NCBI GenBank assembly: GCA_947496065.1
Contig: CANMBF010000014.1
Location: forward strand, 1 to 58,306
Direction: 5' to 3'
Length of the DNA stretch: 58,306 nt
From: Bacteroidota bacterium
GTDB taxonomy: Bacteria; Bacteroidota; Bacteroidia; NS11-12g; UBA955
Numbering within the stretch: the first letter of the stretch is position 1; the number at the start of each line of letters is the position of its first letter. The translations under genes were made by a program, and so were the position numbers. This document shows positions 37,564 through 46,530 of this stretch, in pieces. The notes under the pieces were generated by a model. It saw nothing but the letters and a program-made list of their open reading frames with translations, was not told the origin of the DNA and ran no database searches.

Positions 37564-37606
37564 AAATACAAAAAATCCCGAATTTATTTCGGGATTTTTT
37601 GTATTT
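37564..37606. terminator. Long bidirectional terminator
   Basis: A perfect 19-bp inverted repeat, arms 37564-37582 and 37588-37606, with loop TTTAT. The core is ATCCCGAA/TTCGGGAT with A runs on one side and T runs on the other, serving transcripts from both directions between convergent genes. Confidence 0.92.
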
Positions 37607-37648
37607 AATTTTTTACACTGTAGCGTAAAACCCTCCTAAATTATAACA

Positions 37649-37677
37649 AAAAACCCTGAAGTTTATTCAGGGTTTTT
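37649..37677 (-). terminator. Terminator of clpC
   Basis: AAAAACCCTGAA (37649-37660) pairs with TTCAGGGTTTTT (37666-37677), loop GTTTA. On the minus strand it lies just past the clpC stop. It can also act on the plus strand. Confidence 0.9.
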
Positions 37678-37688
37678 CTGCTTAAAGG

Positions 37689-40238
37689 CTATTCATCAGA
37701 CTTTACTTTCTTCGTTTTCTTAGGTGCGCCACTACTACCACCATAGCTCACTTTTAAAACACCGTTCTCTTTGTCGAGTTCAACACTTACCTCGCTGCCC
37801 TCTGGCATATCGCCTTTTAATATTTCTTCTGCTAGTGGGTCTTCCAAGTATTTCTGTATCGCACGTTGTAATGGTCTTGCGCCAAAATTACTATCGAAAC
37901 CTTTATCGGCTAAGAATTCTTTAGCCTCATCGCTTAGTTTAATGTTATAGCCCAATTCCTTGATGCGTTTTAACATGATATCAATTTGTATGTCTAATAT
38001 TTTTACAATTTCTGGTTTTTCAAGACTGTTGAATACAATCACATCGTCAATACGGTTTAAGAATTCAGGAGAGAAATATTTTTTCAATGCACTTTCAATT
38101 ACCTGTTTGCTTTCCGATTCTTGGTTCGAAATTTTGTTTGCTGTGCCAAAGCCCATGCCTGTTCCAAATTCTTTTAACTGACGGGATCCAATATTAGAAG
38201 TCATAATGATGACAGTATTTCTAAAATCCACTTTTCTTCCTAAGCTATCGGTGATATGTCCCTCATCTAAAATTTGTAACATGATATTGAAGACATCGGG
38301 GTGTGCTTTTTCAACCTCATCGAACAAAATCACCGCATAAGGTTTTCTTCTTACTTTCTCGGTTAAGATACCACCTTCTTCGTAACCAACATAGCCTGGA
38401 GGCGCGCCTACCAAGCGACTTACAGCAAATTTCTCCATGTACTCACTCATGTCAATTCTAATTAAAGACTCGTTGTTGTCGAACATGTATTCACTTAATG
38501 CTTTCGCTAATTCTGTTTTACCTACACCTGTTGGTCCTAAGAAAATAAACGAACCGATGGGTTTGTTTGGATCTTTTAAACCAGCACGTGTTCTTTGAAT
38601 AGCACGCGATAATTTGGCAATTGCTTTTTCTTGACCAATCACGCGTTTCTTCAAGTCATCTTCCATGGTCAATAATTTTTTGCCTTCACTCTGACCTATG
38701 CGTTTTACTGGTATGCCAGTCATCATAGCAATGACTTCTGCTACATTTTCTTCGGTGACTACAAAACGGTTCTTACCGGTTTCCTCTTCCCATTTCAATT
38801 TAGCTGCATCCAATTGGTTGATAAGATTTTTTTCATTGTCTCTTAGCTTAGCAGCCTCTTCGTATTTCTGACTTTTCACTACCGCGATTTTTTCTGATTT
38901 AATGGCTTCAATTTGGGCCTCTAACTCTACGATTTCTTGTGGTACATTGATGTTGGTGATGTGAACTCTTGCACCTACCTCGTCCATTACATCGATGGCC
39001 TTATCTGGCAAGTTTCTATCGGTGATATAGCGTGTGCTCATGCGAACACATGCCTCAATCGCTTCAGGCGTGTAGGTTACATTGTGGTGGTCTTCGTATT
39101 TGTCTTTGATGTTATGCAAAATTTCGATCGACTCTTCAGGCGATGCAGGTTCAATCATCACCATTTGGAAACGTCTTTCTAAGGCACCATCTTTTTCGAT
39201 GTATTGTCTGTATTCATCTAGCGTTGTAGCACCAATACACTGCACTTCGCCGCGGGCCAAAGCGGGCTTAAACATATTGCTAGCATCTAGGCTGCCACTC
39301 GCGCCACCTGCTCCAACAATGGTATGTATTTCATCAATAAATAAAATGACATCATCTGCTTTTTCAAGTTCGGTCATAATAGCTTTCATACGCTCTTCGA
39401 ACTGACCGCGGTATTTGGTACCTGCAACTAAAGAAGCAAGATCTAAGGTAACTACGCGTTTATTAAACAATACACGCGATACTTTTCTTTGAATAATTCT
39501 AAGGGCCAAACCTTCGGCAATAGCTGTTTTACCTACACCTGGTTCGCCTATTAAAATAGGATTGTTCTTTTTTCTTCTTGAAAGAATTTGTGACACCCTT
39601 TCGATTTCTTTTTCGCGACCAACGATAGGATCCAATTTGCCTTCATCGCCAAGCTTGGTTAAATCTCTTCCGAAATTATCCAATACGGGCGTGTTAGATT
39701 TTGGATTCTTCTTTTTCATCTCTTCAATTTTACGGTCTTCAGATGGTTCTGCATTCTCGTCATCTAAAGCGTTTGAAGGATTGTTCTTGGTTCTGAAGCC
39801 ACTGCTACCTCCATCTAAAAGGGTTTGTTTGAAGAAGTCGTAGGTTATACCGTATTGGGCTAAAATTTGAGAAGCAATATTGTCTTCATCTCTTAAAATG
39901 GAGAGCAATAAATGTTCGGTACCGATGGTTTCGGTTTTAAATATTTTAGCTTCGAGGTAAGTAATTTTAAGTGCTTTTTCAGCTTGTTTGGTCAATGGAA
40001 TATTGCCAAGATTGCTGATGGTAGTTGCCGTCCCTTTAATAGTATCTTCTATAGATTTTTTTAGTCGAATGACATCGATGTCTAAACTCTTAAGGTTAGA
40101 TAGCGCAGTACCTTCGCCTTCGCGAATAATACCTAATAATAAATGTTCGGTGCCAATATAATCATGTCCAAGGCGAATGGCCTCTTCTCGACTGAATTGG
40201 ATAACCTCTTTTACGCGTGGTGAAAATTTAGCTTCCAT
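37689..40238 (-). CDS. clpC: ATP-dependent Clp protease ATP-binding subunit ClpC
   Basis: 849 residues. An AAA+ unfoldase that feeds proteins to ClpP. Two Clp-N repeats (residues about 1-145) come first, then AAA-1 with Walker [14 protein letters not shown], then a UVR motif ([20 protein letters not shown]) that separates ClpC from ClpA/ClpB, then AAA-2 with [14 protein letters not shown]. The C-terminus is lysine-rich ([12 protein letters not shown]). It is monocistronic; its terminator and promoter are both visible. Confidence 0.96.
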   Translation of the reverse strand: MEAKFSPRVKEVIQFSREEAIRLGHDYIGTEHLLLGIIREGEGTALSNLKSLDIDVIRLKKSIEDTIKGTATTISNLGNIPLTKQAEKALKITYLEAKIFKTETIGTEHLLLSILRDEDNIASQILAQYGITYDFFKQTLLDGGSSGFRTKNNPSNALDDENAEPSEDRKIEEMKKKNPKSNTPVLDNFGRDLTKLGDEGKLDPIVGREKEIERVSQILSRRKKNNPILIGEPGVGKTAIAEGLALRIIQRKVSRVLFNKRVVTLDLASLVAGTKYRGQFEERMKAIMTELEKADDVILFIDEIHTIVGAGGASGSLDASNMFKPALARGEVQCIGATTLDEYRQYIEKDGALERRFQMVMIEPASPEESIEILHNIKDKYEDHHNVTYTPEAIEACVRMSTRYITDRNLPDKAIDVMDEVGARVHITNINVPQEIVELEAQIEAIKSEKIAVVKSQKYEEAAKLRDNEKNLINQLDAAKLKWEEETGKNRFVVTEENVAEVIAMMTGIPVKRIGQSEGKKLLTMEDDLKKRVIGQEKAIAKLSRAIQRTRAGLKDPNKPIGSFIFLGPTGVGKTELAKALSEYMFDNNESLIRIDMSEYMEKFAVSRLVGAPPGYVGYEEGGILTEKVRRKPYAVILFDEVEKAHPDVFNIMLQILDEGHITDSLGRKVDFRNTVIIMTSNIGSRQLKEFGTGMGFGTANKISNQESESKQVIESALKKYFSPEFLNRIDDVIVFNSLEKPEIVKILDIQIDIMLKRIKELGYNIKLSDEAKEFLADKGFDSNFGARPLQRAIQKYLEDPLAEEILKGDMPEGSEVSVELDKENGVLKVSYGGSSGAPKKTKKVKSDE

Positions 40239-40246
40239 TGTTCTAA

Positions 40247-40278
40247 CAAATTTACAAAATTGATTTTATTTTTTTCAA
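40247..40278 (-). promoter_or_regulatory. Promoter of clpC
   Basis: Minus strand: TTG (40276-40278), a 21-base spacer, TAAATTTG (40247-40254), 8 bases before the ATG. No CIRCE-type inverted repeat was seen. The remaining gap (40279-40620) is AT-rich without a recognised feature. Confidence 0.6.
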
Positions 40279-40620
40279 ACTTAATAATAATATACCCCTA
40301 ACAGATGCAGGCTTCAAAATGATTCAGAATTCATAGCTGCTATAAGGTTAATAAGTATACCTATTTGCTAAGTTTGTGCCAATTGTTAAAAGCTTGAGAA
40401 TGTTAAATAAAAAGGGTGTCTTCGTGTCAGATTGGCAATAATCAAGTACTTGAATACGGCAACGTGAAATTCTTCAATGACAAAGTGACTATGCACAAAT
40501 ACTTAACACCTCAAAAAATTTTGTTGATAAGTCATTTGCTACTTTTGAAAGAAATTTTATCCGATGTGATAGCAATATACCAAACGCGCTTTTACAGTAG
40601 ATAATATTAAAAGATAATGG

Positions 40621-40651
40621 TTGTGTTTTGCGCGAAATGGTAATAGATTCG
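40621..40651 (+). promoter_or_regulatory. Promoter of dnaB
   Basis: TTG at 40621-40623, a 20-base spacer, TAGATTCG at 40644-40651 (TTCG variant). The ATG at 40656 follows after 4 bases, predicting a leaderless mRNA. Confidence 0.55.
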
Positions 40652-40655
40652 CAGT

Positions 40656-42275
40656 ATGATAGAAAGACCAAGTGTGCGCAAAACCAAACGACTCGATTAT
40701 ACCGCACTTGATGCAGGAGGAAAATTGCCACCACAGGCGCCAGAATTTGAAGAGGCTATTCTAGGGGCCATCATGTTAGAAAAAGAGGCATTGAAAGATG
40801 CCATGGAAACATTACAAGCCAAGCATTTTTATGTCGATGCACATCAATATGTATTCGAATGCATGATTGATATTTACAATGACAACCATCCCGTAGATAT
40901 TTTAACGGTTACTGAAAAACTAAAATCCAAAGGCCATTTAGAAATTGTTGGTGGTCCTTATTTTATAGCTAAGTTAACCAGTCGTGTTTCATCGGCTGCC
41001 AATTTGCAATACCATGCCCACATTGTTATTCAAAAATTTATTCAACGCGAATTGATTCGTATTTCAGGTCAAACATTAACCGATGCGTTCGATGATACAG
41101 CCGATGCATTTAAATTATTGGATGCAACTGAAAAAGATTTGTATGAAGTAAAAAATGATGGCATGAAACGCTCTTACCAAGAGATTTCTGACGTTATGGA
41201 AATTGCCATCAAACAAATTGAAGCCAACGTTGAAAAGAAAGATGGTTTAACAGGCGTGCCGAGTGGCTTAAAAACCCTCGACCATATTACAGCAGGTTGG
41301 CAAAAATCAGATTTAATTATTTTGGCTGCACGTCCGGGTATGGGTAAAACAGCTTTAGCACTTTCGATGTTGAGAAACGCAGCGGTAGATTTTCACAAAG
41401 CAGTTGCTATCTTTTCATTAGAGATGAGTGCACCGCAATTGGTAACACGTTTGATTGCATCTGAGAGTGGCTTGTCATCAGAGAAGTTAAAAAAGGGACA
41501 GTTAGAAGACCACGAGTGGGCGCAGTTGCACAGCAAGATTCAACGCCTATCGAAAGCGAAGATTTTTATCGATGATACGCCTTCATTACCTGTATTTGAA
41601 TTGAAAGCCAAGTGCAGAAGATTGCATAGTAAACATAATATTGAACTCGTAGTAATTGACTACTTGCAATTGATGCGCGGTGAAGACAGTGGCAATAAAA
41701 ATGGTAACCGTGAGCAGGAGATTTCATACATCTCGCGTTCATTAAAAGCATTGGCCAAAGAATTGAATATTCCGATTATTGCCTTAGCGCAGTTGAGCAG
41801 GGATGTTGAGAAAAGGGGTGGCGATAAAAAACCACAACTAAGCGATTTGAGGGAATCAGGTAGTATCGAGCAGGATGCCGATATGGTTGGCTTTATTTGG
41901 CGCCCAGATTATTATAAATTCTCTGATAGCGGTTACGAAGCTGATCCATACATGGCAGAAATTATCATTGCTAAACATAGAAATGGTCCGACAGATACCG
42001 CCAAAGTGAAATACATAAATACCTTGGCAAGGTTTGATAATTACGATGAGAACGAAGCGTACAATAACATTGATGATGATGGTCCGAAGACCGTAACCTT
42101 TAGTTCGAAAGTAAACACCGATGGCGATGATGGCGTTTCGAAAACCGATATGTATGCCTTTGGTAAATCGAAGTTAAACGAAAGCAGTGAGCCAAGTGCA
42201 CCACCACTGCCACCAGATGAGGATTGGAACACAGATACTGGTGCCAACATCACAGAGGATAATCCATGGGAGTAG
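40656..42275 (+). CDS. dnaB: Replicative DNA helicase DnaB
   Basis: 539 residues. The N-terminal DnaB domain (about 20-130, PQAPEFEEAILGAIMLEKEA) is followed by a linker and a RecA-like ATPase domain: Walker A ARPGMGKTALAL, Walker B VVIDYLQLM, then LKALAKELNIPIIALAQLSR. The ~90-residue C-terminal tail is acidic and disordered. It is the hexameric helicase of chromosome replication. No intein is visible. The stop is followed 14 bases later by one copy of a repeat that flanks the hipBA locus. Confidence 0.96.
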   Translation: MIERPSVRKTKRLDYTALDAGGKLPPQAPEFEEAILGAIMLEKEALKDAMETLQAKHFYVDAHQYVFECMIDIYNDNHPVDILTVTEKLKSKGHLEIVGGPYFIAKLTSRVSSAANLQYHAHIVIQKFIQRELIRISGQTLTDAFDDTADAFKLLDATEKDLYEVKNDGMKRSYQEISDVMEIAIKQIEANVEKKDGLTGVPSGLKTLDHITAGWQKSDLIILAARPGMGKTALALSMLRNAAVDFHKAVAIFSLEMSAPQLVTRLIASESGLSSEKLKKGQLEDHEWAQLHSKIQRLSKAKIFIDDTPSLPVFELKAKCRRLHSKHNIELVVIDYLQLMRGEDSGNKNGNREQEISYISRSLKALAKELNIPIIALAQLSRDVEKRGGDKKPQLSDLRESGSIEQDADMVGFIWRPDYYKFSDSGYEADPYMAEIIIAKHRNGPTDTAKVKYINTLARFDNYDENEAYNNIDDDGPKTVTFSSKVNTDGDDGVSKTDMYAFGKSKLNESSEPSAPPLPPDEDWNTDTGANITEDNPWE

Positions 42276-42289
42276 GCTGACGGTTGTGC

Positions 42290-42369
42290 TTTTTTTACCA
42301 CACAGCGTAGCTGCTTTGATGCCATTGAAAAACATTTATAAAATCAAAATAAGTGTGATAAGTTTTTTA
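42290..42369 (+). repeat. Left copy of the hipBA-flanking inverted repeat
   Basis: About 80 bases beginning with a T7 run. Shared blocks with the reverse complement of 44423-44503 include TTTGATGCC and a 19-base block from TTATAAAATC to AAATAAGT. I count roughly 14 mismatches by eye. It starts 14 bases after the dnaB stop, in the same sense as dnaB. Confidence 0.75.
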
Positions 42370-42510
42370 TTAACTTATTTGTTCCTTTAATATTTGTTTT
42401 ATTTTTAAGGTTGTTGGTTTCTCCGATGCTTTTTTAAGTACAGATAAGTTATTTATTGCTATGCAATAAATGGGTGTGTCGACACTTGGTGGACTGCGGG
42501 CAAGGGTGTT

Positions 42511-43761
42511 TTAAAATCTAAAAGCAGGTGCCATGATGTTTCTTTCTGACCTTGGGATGCCAATTTCTATGGCTATTTTTTCCCAATGTTTGACACTGTT
42601 TTTTACTTCTTTTAGAATGTTGTTCATCTCGTGTGATTGAAGTTTAAAGTATTCACCCACCTGTAGGGCCAATTCAAAATCGAGTGCATTATTATCCATT
42701 GTAATATTAAGTGCCAATCCATTTTTGTCAATCGATGGGTTGAGATCATAAGCAGGAGAAAGTTGCCAGCCTGCCTTGATTAATGTAAAGCCATGGTTGC
42801 GCAAATGGTCATCGGTGTTTGAGATGGCAATATTAAAAACAATGCGCCTCCATAATTGATGAAGATCTGCAGTAATTTGTGAGCCTGAATATTGTATGAA
42901 TTCAGCAATTTCTAAATAAGATACACCTTCGTCTTTGATTGTTTCTTCATTATAGCCAGTCATGGTCATGGCCGAAGCAAAATGAATTCTTTTATTGTAG
43001 TCTCTATCAAATCTTTTAGTGAAAAAAGTGTGGTATTTACCACTTACTTTTTCAATTTTACACGCTGCCATATTTATCTTGGCTTTAATTGCAAGTTGAT
43101 AAGCTAAATATTCCCATGCTGCTTTGTCAATCGTGTCATTTTTTGAGGGAAACTTTGCAATCCATAATTGCCCGTTTTGGTCAAGTATATTGGCTTTTGG
43201 TCGGGCGCCTCCTAATGAAGAGCCGGGGGCAATGAGCATTGCCAACCACTTTCTTACTTTTGCATTGTCTTTGTCTGACTCTAATAATTCAGCACTATAT
43301 TGCAATTCTCTTATGCTCGTCCATGGTGGTGTTGGCATGGTTTGGTCGCTGTCAAGAAAGGCCCCATCTGCTTGCAATTTAAATCGAAGTGCCCCCATTC
43401 GTGTTTCATCATTGACACCTAATAGAAAATCGACCTCGCTTAAGGTTTGTGGTTTTGCAATACCTTCTTTTGAACGCTGAGCAGCCCGTCTGCGCATGAG
43501 TGTTCGCCCCCAAGTGTCAGGCATAGAATCGGCAAAGATGCCAAAATTATTTTTTGAATTGGGGTATTGAATCCCTGGGAACCATTGGATATCTGGGTCT
43601 AATAACATGGCTTTTCCCGAATTGAGCCAATGAGGGTCATAAGTGAATCCAAAACTTGTTTTGCCTTTCATTGCTTGAGCTGTAAGCGTTCCTATCAAAA
43701 TGGGTGCATCCATTTCTAGCCAATGGGCATATACTAATATATTAAGTTTGTTGACGGCCAT
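42511..43761 (-). CDS. hipA: HipA-type Ser/Thr kinase toxin
   Basis: 416 residues, complete. A HipA kinase with the glycine-rich ATP loop GSSLGGARPKA (180-190), the lysine in WIAKFPS (Lys203), catalytic loop ISNTDDHLRNHGF (Asp317/318, Asn322) and metal-binding AYDLNPS (Asp339). E. coli HipA phosphorylates glutamyl-tRNA synthetase and causes growth arrest and persistence; relatives hit other aminoacyl-tRNA synthetases, so the target here is open. The gene starts 2 bases after the HTH gene, a classic antitoxin-toxin order. All active-site motifs are intact. Confidence 0.92.
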   Translation of the reverse strand: MAVNKLNILVYAHWLEMDAPILIGTLTAQAMKGKTSFGFTYDPHWLNSGKAMLLDPDIQWFPGIQYPNSKNNFGIFADSMPDTWGRTLMRRRAAQRSKEGIAKPQTLSEVDFLLGVNDETRMGALRFKLQADGAFLDSDQTMPTPPWTSIRELQYSAELLESDKDNAKVRKWLAMLIAPGSSLGGARPKANILDQNGQLWIAKFPSKNDTIDKAAWEYLAYQLAIKAKINMAACKIEKVSGKYHTFFTKRFDRDYNKRIHFASAMTMTGYNEETIKDEGVSYLEIAEFIQYSGSQITADLHQLWRRIVFNIAISNTDDHLRNHGFTLIKAGWQLSPAYDLNPSIDKNGLALNITMDNNALDFELALQVGEYFKLQSHEMNNILKEVKNSVKHWEKIAIEIGIPRSERNIMAPAFRF

Positions 43762-43763
43762 TA

Positions 43764-44054
43764 TTAATTCAATAATTCTAGATCCTGTAAGCGTCTTCCA
43801 AATTCATCATCGGCCGCGAGTTTAAGGAAATCGTCTTGTAGATTCAGAACCCTCAATACATTAAAATAAGCCCCCATTGAAACGCTTCCTGTACCCTTTT
43901 CTATTTGGTATAAGGTCGACCTATCAATACTGGCTCTTTCGGCCACTTGAATAGTGGTTAATTTTCTTCTTTTGCGGGCCAATTTAATTTGAGTACCCAC
44001 TATTTCCATAATTTTTTGATGTTTAGGGAATAGGATATGCTTCTTAGATTTCAT
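43764..44054 (-). CDS. hipB: HipB-like HTH antitoxin
   Basis: 96 residues with one XRE-type helix-turn-helix (about 17-70): LARKRRKLTTIQVAERASID then STLYQIEKGTGSV. It should bind HipA and repress the operon. The frame is open upstream to 44132, but that extra N-terminus is hydrophobic and comes from AT-rich promoter DNA; the ATG at 44054 follows the promoter and direct-repeat operator. The C-terminus (FGRRLQDLELLN) is typical of HipB-like partners. Confidence 0.88.
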   Translation of the reverse strand: MKSKKHILFPKHQKIMEIVGTQIKLARKRRKLTTIQVAERASIDRSTLYQIEKGTGSVSMGAYFNVLRVLNLQDDFLKLAADDEFGRRLQDLELLN

Positions 44055-44058
44055 ATAA

Positions 44059-44112
44059 ATGATGGATAATATCAACAAAAATATAGTAAATGATGATAAT
44101 ATACAACAAAAA
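44059..44112 (-). promoter_or_regulatory. hipBA promoter with two direct repeats (operator)
   Basis: Minus strand: TTG (44104-44106), a 20-base spacer, TATTTTTG (44076-44083). Two near-identical direct repeats of about 22 bases lie at 44059-44081 and 44090-44112 (ATGATGGATAATATC and ATGATGATAATATAC at their starts, each followed by AACAAAA). One covers the -7 region and one the -33 region, fitting autoregulation by HipB. Confidence 0.6.
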
Positions 44113-44246
44113 AGTATTTTTTTAAGAGTCACATTGTTTTAAATAACCACCAAACGTCCCGATATGCCTTCTGTACTGATAGTACTCGCAATAAATTAAA
44201 ACAATACAGATAGTAATTATTCGCAGCTAAAAAAAGTAGATTGCTT

Positions 44247-44282
44247 ACACTTCGTCCAATAGCTATCGGACAAGCTCAGTGT
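44247..44282. repeat. REP-like palindromic repeat (copy 1)
   Basis: CACTTCGTCC, then GTCCAATAGCTATCGGAC (imperfect palindrome, 44254-44271), then AAGCTCAGTGTGAC. The same pieces recur at 52616-52633, 53263-53309 and near 53380-53410. The rest of 44113-44422 is AT-rich with nothing recognised. Confidence 0.55.
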
Positions 44283-44422
44283 GACGATTGAAAAATTAAC
44301 CTAACGCATCCGTAAGCCCTTTTTTTTACATGGTAAAAAAAAACTTATGTGAACTTAAAAAAAACTGTAGTTAGAAACTCAAAGTATTTCTCTCAAAGCC
44401 TAGTATTCATCTTCGCTCAAAC

Positions 44423-44503
44423 AAAAAAAACTTCTGTGACTTATTTTGATTTTATAATTGTTTTTTATAGGCATCAAATCTGCTTCGCGGTGTGTTAAAA
44501 AAA
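44423..44503 (-). repeat. Right copy of the hipBA-flanking inverted repeat
   Basis: Reverse-complement partner of 42290-42369. It begins 14 bases after the stop of the minus-strand nuclease gene, in the sense of that gene, exactly mirroring the left copy after dnaB. Confidence 0.75.
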
Positions 44504-44517
44504 ACGTGTGGTTTCCC

Positions 44518-45600
44518 TCAGTATTGGATTGTAGTCTCCACCATTTTGTGGTCGCTTTGCAACTCGTGCGATTTGTAAGCAACGCCCTCAAAGTTTTTAG
44601 GATATAAGATATAATCTATCCTGAAATTGGGCATAGCACCAATATATGTTTTACCAAAGCCCGAGCCACGTTCAACAAAGGCATCTTTTAAATTTTTTGA
44701 CAATGCTTGATAAGCATAAGAAACAGGTGGGTCGTTAAAATCACCAATCACAAAATACGGTATTTGCAATGCATCGAATTGTTCTTTTAGGTCATGCACC
44801 TGTTCAGCCCTTTTTGTGTAAGCCCTTTTCATACGCAAAATAATATTTTTCGATTGGGACAATTTTTCATTGTTGTCTTCTGGTAATTTTTCGGCAAACT
44901 GAAAATCTTTTTTCTTAAAACGAAACGATTGTAGATGCAGATTATAAATGCGATAAGTTGTTGAATTGATGGCGATATCAGCATAAATACACATGTTGCC
45001 AGTGCTGTGGTTAAACTTAACAATACCTTTGTTTTTTAATTCATAATTCGATAAGATAGCAATGCCATAGCGGCCTTTTTTTCTGCCGTCATTTAAATTT
45101 TCGAAGTAGGCGTATTTAAATGCACAAGCTTGTTTAATAGAATCGAGTGTGGTGTTACCCCGATCTCCCAAATTTAAAAATTCCTGCACACAAAAAATAT
45201 CTGGTTTTAATTCATTGATTTCTTCTACCATTTCGGATACATACCATTTGGATTGGTAATAGCCAAAAAGCGCAGTATTGTATGACACTATTTTTAATTG
45301 TTGGTCCTTGTTTTCTTCACTGCTTCTTTCTAAATTAAATTGTACGGTGTGTTGTATATAGGAATACCCAATCAATAATGCTATCCCGCTGTACAAGGCT
45401 CTTCGATTGAACCTTAATCCCCATACAATCACGAAGACTAAATTAATAAGGATTAGAAATGGAAAGGCGAGACCTAAAAAAACAATGGGCCAAAAATCTT
45501 TGGGACTTATAACTGTAGAGGCATACGAACCCAATAGCAAAACAATGGCTATTACATTAAAAGAGAATACAATTTTTTTTAAAAATTTAATCACAATCAT
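44518..45600 (-). CDS. Membrane-anchored endonuclease/exonuclease/phosphatase protein
   Basis: 360 residues. Three N-terminal membrane helices (about 8-28, 36-60, 68-85), then an EEP-fold catalytic domain (about 100-360) with all active-site elements: IVSYNTALF, DIFCVQEFLN, VIGDFNDPPVSYAY, IDYILYP and SDHKMVETTI. The domain probably faces the periplasm or cytoplasm next to the membrane. Substrate could be DNA, phospholipid or a phosphoester. Its start directly abuts the rhomboid gene stop, so the two form an operon. Confidence 0.88.
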   Translation of the reverse strand: MIVIKFLKKIVFSFNVIAIVLLLGSYASTVISPKDFWPIVFLGLAFPFLILINLVFVIVWGLRFNRRALYSGIALLIGYSYIQHTVQFNLERSSEENKDQQLKIVSYNTALFGYYQSKWYVSEMVEEINELKPDIFCVQEFLNLGDRGNTTLDSIKQACAFKYAYFENLNDGRKKGRYGIAILSNYELKNKGIVKFNHSTGNMCIYADIAINSTTYRIYNLHLQSFRFKKKDFQFAEKLPEDNNEKLSQSKNIILRMKRAYTKRAEQVHDLKEQFDALQIPYFVIGDFNDPPVSYAYQALSKNLKDAFVERGSGFGKTYIGAMPNFRIDYILYPKNFEGVAYKSHELQSDHKMVETTIQY

Positions 45601-46470
45601 TTATTCCTCACTAGCCTTGAAAAGGATTTCTTTTTCTTGTTTACTTAATTTGTCGTAACCATTCTTAGAGATTTTATCGAGTATGGTATCAATATCTTCT
45701 TGTGATGGTTTATAATTTGCACTTTTTTTATTTGCACTCCTAATCTCTTGTTGGTGATAGGCTTTTACCTTCACTTTAAAGCGTGTCTCGTCGGGTGTTT
45801 TGTTATTGCCTAATTCTGGAAGATTGATTTTTAGTCGGCCTTGGCGATACCTTGCGAACAAGAAACCAAACAAAGCCCCGCCTATATGGGCAATATGACC
45901 ACCCGCATTACCATTCGAAATGGAGATTAAATCCAATACTAGAAATAGCGCAGCCAACCACATCAGTTTAATTTGAATAACACCAAATAAGGCCATTCTG
46001 AGGTTGGGGGCATAGGTTGCCGAGGCAAATAATACGGCCATAATGCAACCACTTGCGCCAACCAAAGTTGATTCGATACCGCTGAAAACAGGGAATAAAA
46101 GATTACTGATTAAAAAAAGCACCCCGCCAATTAATCCGCCAAAAATATAGACATACCATGCATCTGTTTTCTTGAAAAAATCCATGAAAATATTGCCTGT
46201 AAAATACAACATCAACATGTTAAATAGCAGATGGAAAGGTCCACCGTGAATAAATTGGTAGGTGATTAAGGTCCATGGGGCATGCAACAAATGTTGTGGA
46301 CTCGAATTGAGTGCTAGGTAAACACTTGTAAAATCGGATTTAATTTTGAATAAAAACAAAACCAACTCATAGAGTCCGATGGTTACAAAGGCAATAACAT
46401 TCACAACGATAATCTTTATAAAAGGACTACCGTATTTAAATTGGAACTTAACTTCTTCAATTAGATTCAT
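45601..46470 (-). CDS. Rhomboid-family intramembrane serine protease
   Basis: 289 residues, with about six membrane helices. The catalytic dyad is Ser140 in VGASG and His195 in HIAHIGG. His80 and Asn84 in HLLFNM complete the oxyanion region. The last ~45 residues form the tail SQEDIDTILDKISKNGYDKL, a small C-terminal domain seen with rhomboids of this phylum. It cleaves membrane proteins in or near their transmembrane helix. It is upstream of, and contiguous with, the EEP nuclease gene. Confidence 0.92.
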   Translation of the reverse strand: MNLIEEVKFQFKYGSPFIKIIVVNVIAFVTIGLYELVLFLFKIKSDFTSVYLALNSSPQHLLHAPWTLITYQFIHGGPFHLLFNMLMLYFTGNIFMDFFKKTDAWYVYIFGGLIGGVLFLISNLLFPVFSGIESTLVGASGCIMAVLFASATYAPNLRMALFGVIQIKLMWLAALFLVLDLISISNGNAGGHIAHIGGALFGFLFARYRQGRLKINLPELGNNKTPDETRFKVKVKAYHQQEIRSANKKSANYKPSQEDIDTILDKISKNGYDKLSKQEKEILFKASEE

Positions 46471-46530
46471 GATTAGTTTGTCTCTAATATAACACTTCTA
46501 GAAGCCTATTTGTTGTATGAGCAGCTAAAT

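Noticed and set aside
42187-42390. Short ORFs spanning the two hipBA-flanking repeats that share similar peptides (e.g. LMPLKNIYKIKIS / LMPIKNNYKIKIS)
   Set aside because: The likeness reflects the DNA repeat; one ORF runs out of the dnaB coding sequence in another frame and neither has its own start signals.
44055-44132. 26-residue hydrophobic N-terminal extension of the hipB frame
   Set aside because: It overlaps the promoter and operator repeats and gives an implausible membrane start for an HTH antitoxin; ATG 44054 fits.
42276-44517. Insertion sequence between the inverted repeats
   Set aside because: No transposase ORF and no target-site duplication were seen; only hipB and hipA lie inside.
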